Shown here piece by piece: positions 58,335-64,000 of a stretch of 64,000 nucleotides of DNA. The stretch's first letter is position 1, and each line of letters opens with the position of its first letter. This DNA comes from a virus, in the IMG/VR virus record IMGVR_UViG_3300030419_004471, positions 62,001 to 126,000 of that record; one strand, 5' to 3'. A program made the translations under genes and the position numbers. Below the pieces are notes generated by a model, which saw only the letters and a list, made by a program, of their open reading frames with translations, was not told where the DNA came from and made no database searches.

Positions 58335-58449
58335 AATTTTTAGAACCTTTCGAATTTGAGTGATTATTCTTAGAATGAACTCCTGGTCTCTTCTTTTTTG
58401 CACCTTTTAAAAAGGCACCTCCACCAAATGTTCCTCCTCTTCCTGCCAC
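58303..58449 (-). CDS. 48-residue basic Gly-rich protein with GTG start
   Basis: Begins GTG, translated (M)AGRGGTFGGGAFLKGAKKK, then a His/Ser/Lys-rich tail ending RGQGR. The GTG overlaps the stop of the zeta-toxin-like gene by one base (TAGTG), and the 3' end overlaps the holin-like gene by 32 bases. I recall similar small basic proteins in T4-like marine phages. Confidence 0.6.
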   Translation of the reverse strand: MAGRGGTFGGGAFLKGAKKKRPGVHSKNNHSNSKGSKNYVKKYRGQGR

Positions 58450-59267
58450 TATTTTCTAATGTATCCCGATTTTTTTAATGCTCTAGCGTTTTCTACCCAC
58501 TTAACACCAATTCTATTATAAATCGGTTTTCTAACAAATGCGTTAGCAGCTTTTTGAATACTCTTCGTTACTGGTTTATAAACTGTATTATCTACAACTC
58601 TGAAATTTCCCCCGAACAAACTTTGAAATTTACCTAAGTTATCTTGGCATTCTTTCCAAGACTCTTTAACTATATCATCTGGTATTACTCGTTCTCTCGC
58701 GGCATTTCTTTCTAAAGCTACTTCTAATGAAGTATTTACGAAAACCATATAACAATCGTAACCAAGCTTTTCAGCTTTTATTTTTTGTTTTTTAATCTTA
58801 TTATAATTATCTCCAGTACCATCTATAATCATACCTAATCTACCTGCTTCGTAAAATTTCCTTTGCATAGCAGTTAGTTTTTTTGCTCTATCTCTAATTC
58901 CTCCTGGTACTTTTGTAATTTTATCCCAAAGTTCAGCATCTTCTTTTTCGATTCTTGCTAAATCTTTTGGGTCTATTCCATTTTTCTTTAATCCAGCTTC
59001 AAATGCTGAATCTGAATTAACTGATTTAAGACCTGTTGCTGATACTGAAGAAAGTCCTTTCCCTATACCAAATATTTCATTAGCAGTAAATGATTTACCA
59101 CTACCAGGCCCTCCAGCCATAAAAACACATTTCAATATACCAGGGTCATCAACACCTTCAGTCATAAGACTAAAGACAATAGATTTCTTAATTGACATCA
59201 TGTCTCCCTCGACATCAAATAAGGAATCTTTAATTACCTCTTCTTTGATATATGTTTTTAAACTCAA
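58449..59267 (-). CDS. Zeta-toxin-like P-loop kinase
   Basis: 272 residues. AGGPGSGKSFTANEIFG (Walker A at 52-59) is followed by SVNSDSAFE, then a long helical insert, GMIIDGTGDNYNKIKKQKIK, MVFVNTSLEVALERNAARER, matching zeta-toxin and related small-molecule kinases. Zeta toxins phosphorylate UDP-N-acetylglucosamine; this one may modify a nucleotide sugar or act on a phage protein. No antitoxin gene is evident next to it. Confidence 0.78.
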   Translation of the reverse strand: MSLKTYIKEEVIKDSLFDVEGDMMSIKKSIVFSLMTEGVDDPGILKCVFMAGGPGSGKSFTANEIFGIGKGLSSVSATGLKSVNSDSAFEAGLKKNGIDPKDLARIEKEDAELWDKITKVPGGIRDRAKKLTAMQRKFYEAGRLGMIIDGTGDNYNKIKKQKIKAEKLGYDCYMVFVNTSLEVALERNAARERVIPDDIVKESWKECQDNLGKFQSLFGGNFRVVDNTVYKPVTKSIQKAANAFVRKPIYNRIGVKWVENARALKKSGYIRK

Positions 59268-59275
59268 TGTTACTC

Positions 59276-59641
59276 CTACTTTTTACCTTTTCGGTATCCA
59301 CTATGCGTATGACCTGGCTTACCAACTTTAGTAGATTTCTTTTTTGGTTTTCTACCTTTTCTTGGTTTACCCTTTGCAGCTGAACCAACATCTCCGATTT
59401 GGTTTCCTACTTCTTTTACTGCATCCGCAACATCTTTTAGCTCTTCTTTAACTCTTCGAGCTCTTGTTTTAACAGCTTTAACTGTTTTTTTAACTTTCTT
59501 TTTACCTTTATCAACTGTATCCTCAACTTCATCGGGAATATAATCACCGTCTCTGTCATTGATTTTACCAGTTTTGTAAAAATATAGGTAAACTGCAGCT
59601 CCAACCGCAACAATACCTAAAATAATTAAAATTGTATTCAT
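59276..59641 (-). CDS. Membrane-anchored Lys-rich protein
   Basis: 121 residues: an N-terminal span (MNTILIILGIVAVGAAVYLY), then DRDGDYIPDEVED, which resembles a calcium repeat like that in the holin-like protein, then a long helical Lys/Arg-rich part and a GKPRKGRKPKKKSTK tail that may bind nucleic acid. No family recognised. Confidence 0.65.
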   Translation of the reverse strand: MNTILIILGIVAVGAAVYLYFYKTGKINDRDGDYIPDEVEDTVDKGKKKVKKTVKAVKTRARRVKEELKDVADAVKEVGNQIGDVGSAAKGKPRKGRKPKKKSTKVGKPGHTHSGYRKGKK

Positions 59642-59676
59642 AATTTCCTTTTTTTATTAATTAAATTGATTACTAC

Positions 59677-59684
59677 TATAAATA
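59677..59684 (-). promoter_or_regulatory. TATTTATA element (possible late promoter)
   Basis: Minus strand TATATTTATAGTAG, 35 bases before the ATG at 59641. Confidence 0.3.
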
Positions 59685-59702
59685 TAAAGATAAAAAATAA
59701 AA

Positions 59703-59831
59703 TTAAATAAACATGTGTTCATCTTTATTTTCTTCATCTTCATATGTTCTCTGAATATCGTTAACTTGTACTCCTAGCATAGTTAACAATCCGAATAATA
59801 TTAGTACTAGCTTTTTTCTAATTCTCTCCAT
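59703..59831 (-). CDS. 42-residue protein with one membrane span
   Basis: MERIRKKLVLILFGLLTMLG, then an acidic tail YEDEENKDEHMFI. Overlaps the 88-residue gene by 14 bases. Role unknown. Confidence 0.55.
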   Translation of the reverse strand: MERIRKKLVLILFGLLTMLGVQVNDIQRTYEDEENKDEHMFI

Positions 59832-60084
59832 ATAATGACCACGTTTTAGTTGGTTCAGGTTCTATAACCTTCTCCTCAGTTTTAACAATATAAGTGTAAC
59901 CATCTCTCGCGTCCATATAGAACTGGGTTACTCCTCTTTTTTGATAAATGTACTCTAAAACGTCTGTAAGAGATTCTAATACTAATGTTGGGTTATCTAA
60001 AGGAGACCATCTATCGCCAGGTGGTACTCTTTTTGCAACCGCTTCTTTAACTTCTTCTTTTACTATTTCAGCTTTTTTAGCCAT
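59818..60084 (-). CDS. Small protein, unknown
   Basis: 88 residues starting MAKKAEIVKEEVKEAVAKRV. Acidic, with a WSPLDNPTLVLESLTDVLEY middle. Overlaps the DUF4494-like gene by one base. No family recognised. Confidence 0.65.
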   Translation of the reverse strand: MAKKAEIVKEEVKEAVAKRVPPGDRWSPLDNPTLVLESLTDVLEYIYQKRGVTQFYMDARDGYTYIVKTEEKVIEPEPTKTWSLYGEN

Positions 60085-60290
60085 TACTCAATAACTCTAA
60101 GGATTCTACTTTCCTTGGCTCCAACAACTTTGTAATCGATTGAAACATCTTTAAAATCCTTAACAACTCTAGCTTCTGCTTCTGTTACTGACATTGCATC
60201 AACTAGATAGATTTCTTTTACTTTTTTGTCTTTGCCATTTTTAAGTGTAGCAACCACTACTTCTACTGTAACTTCGAAAAATTTTGCCAT
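60084..60290 (-). CDS. DUF4494-like protein
   Basis: 68 residues: FFEVTVEVVVATLKNGKDKK, then VKEIYLVDAMSVTEAEARVV. The EIYLVDAxSxTEAEAR pattern is that of DUF4494, a family of small proteins mostly from Bacteroidota. This supports the host assignment. First gene after promoter P13. Confidence 0.75.
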   Translation of the reverse strand: MAKFFEVTVEVVVATLKNGKDKKVKEIYLVDAMSVTEAEARVVKDFKDVSIDYKVVGAKESRILRVIE

Positions 60291-60329
60291 AATTTATTTG
60301 TTTATATTAATATATATGTATGTTTAACA

Positions 60330-60361
60330 CAAAGATACAAAAAAAATTTGAATTATCCAAA
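60330..60361 (-). promoter_or_regulatory. Bacteroidota-type promoter P13
   Basis: Minus strand: TTTG, 20 bases, TATCTTTG, a full match to the consensus. It lies partly within the end of the ferredoxin gene and drives the DUF4494-like gene. Confidence 0.82.
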
Positions 60362-60661
60362 CTTTTGTCCAAAAAATTCATAATTTTCTTTTACTTTATC
60401 CAACTCACCTGCTTCTATTGCTTCTTCTTCATCTGCATAGATTGCTTTAACTGGACATTCTGGAATACAAGCACCACAATCTATACACTCTGATGGGTCT
60501 ATATAAAGTTGTAATCCTTTAAGTTCCTCTTCAGACATTGATTCAACCTCTTTACCTGCGCCATCTGTTTTAATCGGTCCATGTATACAATTAACTGGAC
60601 AAACCGTAACACAAGCGGTATCACATACACCTTCACATGCTTTACCAATAATGAAACTCAT
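60353..60661 (-). CDS. Two-cluster (7Fe/8Fe-type) ferredoxin
   Basis: 102 residues. CEGVCDTACVTVCPVNCI provides Cys9, 13, 17, 21 and 25, and CIDCGACIPECPVKAI gives CxxCxxCxxxCP at residues 59-70, enough for two iron-sulfur clusters. It should carry electrons, probably from the reductase at 30246-30968 to one of the radical SAM or oxygenase enzymes. Its end holds promoter P13. Confidence 0.93.
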   Translation of the reverse strand: MSFIIGKACEGVCDTACVTVCPVNCIHGPIKTDGAGKEVESMSEEELKGLQLYIDPSECIDCGACIPECPVKAIYADEEEAIEAGELDKVKENYEFFGQKFG

Positions 60662-61225
60662 CTAATATTCGTATTCTTTTTTAGGACCTGTAAGATTTCC
60701 GTTTATTAAAAAGGAACAATTGAAACATAACATTCTTAGATTTTCATATTTATGATTCTTTCTATCACCATCTATAAAATCTAATACCAATGGTACTTTA
60801 CCATCAACAATTCTTTTTTCTTCGAACCCACAAGAATTACATTTCTCTAACATATACCCATTAAGTAGTAATCTACTTTTTAGTTTCCATATAGGATAAT
60901 CAGGATATTTACCAGCTATTAAATCATCTAATGAATATTTTCCTCTCTTTATATTGTATCCTTTACGAATTCCAGTTCCATCAGGATTTTTTAAATCTTC
61001 AAAGATACCATATTTTCTAGCGTATTTTTTGTAGGTATTATAAGATACACCTAATACTCTTGCCGCTTCCATAGCAGAACGAGCTTTCTTTTGTGCATCT
61101 CTAATCTCAGATTCTAATAGAGGTTTAGCCCCTAATCCTCTTTTCATTCTTCTTTGCTTACCTGCTTGAGAAAGGTCTTTGGTTGGGTCAAAGTTTGGAA
61201 AAACTTTGTTTTCTTTATTTTCCAT
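60662..61225 (-). CDS. HNH-like DNA-binding protein, active site apparently altered
   Basis: 187 residues. An N-terminal helix-turn-helix (AMEAARVLGVSYNTYKKYAR, about 52-71) and a zinc-bound HNH-like C-terminus: LEKCNSCGFEEKR, LVLDFIDGDRKNHKYENLRM, LCFNCSFL. In an HNH nuclease one expects LELHHIDGD and CPNCH; here Asp-Phe replaces His-His and Ser replaces the last His, so the fold may be kept for DNA binding only. Regulatory use is plausible. Confidence 0.7.
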   Translation of the reverse strand: MENKENKVFPNFDPTKDLSQAGKQRRMKRGLGAKPLLESEIRDAQKKARSAMEAARVLGVSYNTYKKYARKYGIFEDLKNPDGTGIRKGYNIKRGKYSLDDLIAGKYPDYPIWKLKSRLLLNGYMLEKCNSCGFEEKRIVDGKVPLVLDFIDGDRKNHKYENLRMLCFNCSFLINGNLTGPKKEYEY

Positions 61226-61239
61226 AGTAATGTTCTTTA

Positions 61240-62391
61240 CTATAAGTATACTGTATTATAATTTTCGGAAGAAATATCAAAAGAATCTGTAAAAATAAAT
61301 TTTGCTATATCTACATTCCTCTTTGATTCTAAATTATATTTGTTGATTAATTTCTGATTATTTAATAATCTTTCTTTACATTTTTTATTTATATCATGCC
61401 AATCTAACTTACTTAATCTAAGTAATTCATCTGCTATAACTTTAGCTTTATTCATAACATCCCCATTTATATCATCATAAGAGTGGTCTATGATATCATC
61501 GAACATATCAAATCCTAATTTTCTATAATATTCAACAATACCTTTATAACCAAATATTATTGGAAATTGTAATGAAAGAAAAGAATTTAGTGGTTTTTCT
61601 GTATTAAATTGTTTTTCTCCCTCCGTTTCGGTTACTAAATCAATATAAGCGTTATTAGAAAATTGTGGTTTTAATGCCCACCTAAAATCAGTATCCAAAA
61701 TACTATCTATTTTTATTTCTGGAACTTTGATATCTTCATACTCTCCTTCTTTTGAAGATAGAATCGCCATAGAATCTAATTTATTTTGTAGTATATGATG
61801 TACCATAGATACTCTATGTGGTCTCATACTCCAGTTTAAACATTGGAATAGATAAGGTTTATGTTCTACATATTTAGTACCTAAATAAACAGTATCCCAA
61901 GGGTGATAAGTATTATTATGAGGACTTATAAAAAATAGATTTGGAAACTCTGATTTGAATATTTCCCAATCCTTATATTTTATATTATCATCAGAAGTAT
62001 AGACACCAATTAATTTAATAGTATTATACTTTATATTTCTTCTTGTAAGTTCGTTATCCCATCTTTTAAAATCTTCTTCTCTTCTATGCTCACCCATAAA
62101 ATCTATAACAAATGTATCACATTCTATATCATAAAAAGTTGGATTTTCAGAACTAATCTTATTACCAGTACCAGTACCATCATCTGTCCAGTTTATATTG
62201 GGACTACACATTTCTTCTAATTCATATCCATGCACAAAAAACATATCAAACTTTCTATCTAATGTATCTCTTAATACAGATATTGGATAATTTAATCCAA
62301 TTCCATTATTACTTTTTAGTAGAAGTGAAATTCGGTGTTTATTTAATGTACCTAATTTTAACTCTTTATTTAATTGAGTAGTGTAGGGCAT
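61240..62391 (-). CDS. Glycosyltransferase-like protein, paralogue of 9377-10621
   Basis: 383 residues. The C-terminal part FNTEKPLNSFLSLQFPIIFG then GFDMFDDIIDHSYD and NKKCKERLLNNQKLI closely parallels the protein at 9377-10621. The N-terminal part differs, as would be expected if acceptor domains diverged. It is one base upstream of APS kinase, so sulfated sugar may be its product or substrate. Confidence 0.68.
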   Translation of the reverse strand: MPYTTQLNKELKLGTLNKHRISLLLKSNNGIGLNYPISVLRDTLDRKFDMFFVHGYELEEMCSPNINWTDDGTGTGNKISSENPTFYDIECDTFVIDFMGEHRREEDFKRWDNELTRRNIKYNTIKLIGVYTSDDNIKYKDWEIFKSEFPNLFFISPHNNTYHPWDTVYLGTKYVEHKPYLFQCLNWSMRPHRVSMVHHILQNKLDSMAILSSKEGEYEDIKVPEIKIDSILDTDFRWALKPQFSNNAYIDLVTETEGEKQFNTEKPLNSFLSLQFPIIFGYKGIVEYYRKLGFDMFDDIIDHSYDDINGDVMNKAKVIADELLRLSKLDWHDINKKCKERLLNNQKLINKYNLESKRNVDIAKFIFTDSFDISSENYNTVYL

Positions 62392-62862
62392 TTATAATTT
62401 TTCTAATTTGTGTAAGTGATTTATAATTTTAGAAAAAGACATATCGGGAGAATCTTCTGTTGTATCTATATCTATGAAATTTATTTCTGGTGCTTCGTAA
62501 TCTTTAGCTCTAAACTTATATCTTTCTCTCTTCTCTGTAGTATGAAGATATATCTCTACGATATCTGAACTTAATTTATCTTTAAATTCTTCTCTTAGTT
62601 TTCTAAATGGTGCAACTACTGAAACAACAACATCACATCCATTGTTATGAGCAAATTCTGCTATCATCTGAGCATTGCGGATATTGGTTTCTCTACCTTT
62701 ATCTGAATAATCTTTGTTTACCGTTAATTTTCTTAAATCATCTCCGTCAATATGGAAAACATCTCGTCTCCAATTTCTTTTTTCGGTTTTTAAAAATTTG
62801 TATAGTTTATTGCCTAACGTAGTCTTACCACTTGAAGGTTGTCCTGTAAACCAGTATATCAT
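62392..62862 (-). CDS. cysC: Adenylylsulfate (APS) kinase
   Basis: 156 residues. WFTGQPSSGKTTLGNKLY (Walker A at 7-14), VFHIDGDDLRKLT (the substrate loop), GRETNIRNAQMIAEFAH and VVVSVVAPFRKLREEF are characteristic of APS kinase; KDYEAPEINFIDIDT closes the site. It makes PAPS, the sulfate donor. A sulfotransferase-like protein is encoded at 17509-18225. No ATP sulfurylase is seen in the window, so APS would come from the host. Confidence 0.92.
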   Translation of the reverse strand: MIYWFTGQPSSGKTTLGNKLYKFLKTEKRNWRRDVFHIDGDDLRKLTVNKDYSDKGRETNIRNAQMIAEFAHNNGCDVVVSVVAPFRKLREEFKDKLSSDIVEIYLHTTEKRERYKFRAKDYEAPEINFIDIDTTEDSPDMSFSKIINHLHKLEKL

Positions 62863-62873
62863 AGAATTTATTT

Positions 62874-63479
62874 TTAAGTTATATCTTTTGATTCAATTAA
62901 TGTATAAGAAAAAGAATTACCCCAAATACCAGCACCCTTTTTAACTATTTCCATAAAAGAATTAAAATCAGATTCCTTAGAAAATACTTGACAACCAGCT
63001 GACCATTTATCTACTTGTGTAGAACCATTAACTCTTGAACCTGCTTTATGTATATTAATACCAAATATACCTTCGTGTATATTGGATTCTAACAAATCAT
63101 AATTGTCATCTCTATTATTATCTCTATAAACCTTTATTGGTTTAGCTTGTCTTAGTGCTTCATATTTATTTTGATGCAGTCCAATCTTATGTGAACCTCT
63201 ATATTGACCTGGTTTTACAATTGCAACTCCAGCATTACTCATTATATTTTCTGTCCAATAAGAACCAGGGTCTGTTGTACAATCCCAACAATGAAAATTC
63301 CATTTACCATTTAAATCTTTATATGATAAAGTCATTTTATCATCAAACCTATTAGTAACTTTTCCATGCGTTGCTGAATTTCTAACTCCTACGATATTTA
63401 CATCGTATCCTTTGTTACCAGTGAACCACTTATAACCTTTTGATTGAACTGCTTTTTGTATTTGTTGTATTGTGTACAT
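62874..63479 (-). CDS. L,D-transpeptidase-like (YkuD-related) protein
   Basis: 201 residues. INIHKAGSRVNGSTQVDKWS, then AGCQVF (about 150-174), resembles the HG-x-SxGC active site of YkuD-type L,D-transpeptidases, here IH...SAGC with the catalytic Cys and no Arg after it. An N-terminal IQQIQKAVQSKGYKWFTGNK segment may be a wall-binding domain. It may cut or link peptidoglycan during infection, and is a candidate lysis or tail protein. Confidence 0.6.
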   Translation of the reverse strand: MYTIQQIQKAVQSKGYKWFTGNKGYDVNIVGVRNSATHGKVTNRFDDKMTLSYKDLNGKWNFHCWDCTTDPGSYWTENIMSNAGVAIVKPGQYRGSHKIGLHQNKYEALRQAKPIKVYRDNNRDDNYDLLESNIHEGIFGINIHKAGSRVNGSTQVDKWSAGCQVFSKESDFNSFMEIVKKGAGIWGNSFSYTLIESKDIT

Positions 63480-63500
63480 ATTCCTTGTATTTAGTTGTTA

Positions 63501-64000
63501 TTAATTTAGTAAATATCCATAAGGAGTTGCTGATATATCTTGTCCTATTGGATAGTATTCCAATTTCATTGATACAGTCATAGTTCTTTGAATGTATGGA
63601 TTAAAGAATTCTCCAGCAGCTTCTAAAGAAATTAAACCACTATGAGATTGACCTGCATCATAAACAATGACTTCATTCCAAACAATATATTCTTGGTCAC
63701 CTGGTATTTCTACTCCAGCATATTTGTTATCTGGATTTTCCCAAGTGTATGTACCAAGATCTAATAGTTCTCCATCATCGTTTGCATCTGAATCTAAACA
63801 ATACAATGCAAAGTGTTGTCTATCTAATCTTGGGTCACCTTCATCTATTTGAAGATACAGAATAAATATCTTTTTAAGTTTTTGGTCTACCCATTTTTCT
63901 CCAGCAAATGTAGTGATAACTGAATATCTTTCACTTGGGTCAAATGTTTCACCATCTAAAGTCATTTCGAATTTAGGTAGAAGTATCTCTTCTTCTTCCT
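63501..64000 (-). CDS. Partial protein at the window edge, unknown
   Basis: The frame is open to the right edge, so the 5' end lies outside the window. At least 164 residues, beta-rich, with LYCLDSDANDDGELLDLGTY and a QRTMTVSMKLEYYPIGQD region near the end. It may be a structural (virion) protein; no family recognised. Confidence 0.55.
   Translation of the reverse strand, partial: EEEEILLPKFEMTLDGETFDPSERYSVITTFAGEKWVDQKLKKIFILYLQIDEGDPRLDRQHFALYCLDSDANDDGELLDLGTYTWENPDNKYAGVEIPGDQEYIVWNEVIVYDAGQSHSGLISLEAAGEFFNPYIQRTMTVSMKLEYYPIGQDISATPYGYLLN

Noticed and set aside
60662-61225. Homing endonuclease inside an intron
   Set aside because: The key histidines are missing and no neighbouring gene is interrupted.

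Overview
The window looks like 64 kb of a large, AT-rich, T4-like (myovirus-type) phage genome whose host is a Bacteroidota bacterium, probably a marine flavobacterium. The phage assignment rests on a gp55-type late sigma factor, thymidylate synthase, dCMP deaminase, a 5'(3')-deoxyribonucleotidase, peptide deformylase, Hsp20, three tRNA genes, lysis-like genes and dozens of tiny, tightly packed ORFs that mostly overlap by 1-30 bases. The host assignment rests on three things: thirteen promoters of the Bacteroidota primary-sigma type (TTG, exactly 20 bases, then TAnnTTTG-like), mostly A-rich leaders without a Shine-Dalgarno sequence, and Bacteroidota-like proteins such as a type II glutamine synthetase and a DUF4494-like protein. 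Nearly everything is read from the minus strand, so the window runs from late to early in transcription order as coordinates increase.

Layout: 0-4.3 kb holds a PiT-like permease, a carbamoyltransferase, the late sigma factor and an exported lysozyme-like protein. 4.3-13.2 kb holds peptide deformylase, methyltransferases, a sugar nucleotidyltransferase, an RmlC-like cupin, ThyA, a SET protein, a glycosyltransferase, a radical SAM protein and Hsp20. 13.2-27.4 kb holds an HD hydrolase, a deoxyribonucleotidase, tRNA-Glu, SGNH hydrolases, a sulfotransferase-like protein, a 789-residue protein ending in two tandem Hint (intein-like) domains, an NMN adenylyltransferase-like protein, dCMP deaminase, a 2OG-Fe(II) oxygenase and tRNA-Ala. 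27.4-38.2 kb holds a B12-binding radical SAM enzyme, a ferredoxin-NADP-reductase-like flavoprotein, tRNA-Cys, two small plus-strand islands, a hotdog thioesterase, GNAT acetyltransferases and many small proteins.

38.2-39.7 kb is the exception. It has two long stretches without genes, in a genome where most gaps are under 20 bases. The first contains a promoter, about 320 bases with strong secondary structure (including two possible pseudoknots) and an intrinsic terminator, so it looks like a noncoding RNA gene. The second contains a tandem promoter, palindromes and iteron-like repeats, and may be a control region or an origin.

39.7-49 kb is a continuous surface-glycan and small-molecule module: five methyltransferase-like genes, SGNH hydrolase, two glycosyltransferase-like proteins, a nucleotide-sugar epimerase, a heptose-kinase-like PfkB protein and an Mpo1-like membrane protein. 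49-55 kb holds glutamine synthetase and a MoxR AAA+ / VWA metallopeptidase-like pair with matched promoters and leaders. 55-64 kb holds cupin, hydroxylase-like and PLP-enzyme genes, a holin-like protein with a calcium-binding repeat, a zeta-toxin-like P-loop kinase, ferredoxin, an HNH-like protein, a second glycosyltransferase paralogue, APS kinase, an L,D-transpeptidase-like protein and a gene cut by the window edge.

Taken together the genes point to a phage that carries its own late sigma factor, supplements nucleotide, nitrogen, sulfate-activation and redox metabolism, and devotes much of its coding space to building or decorating sugars, probably on the host envelope, the virion or the DNA. 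Functions are read from visible motifs and remembered family patterns; no database search was possible.
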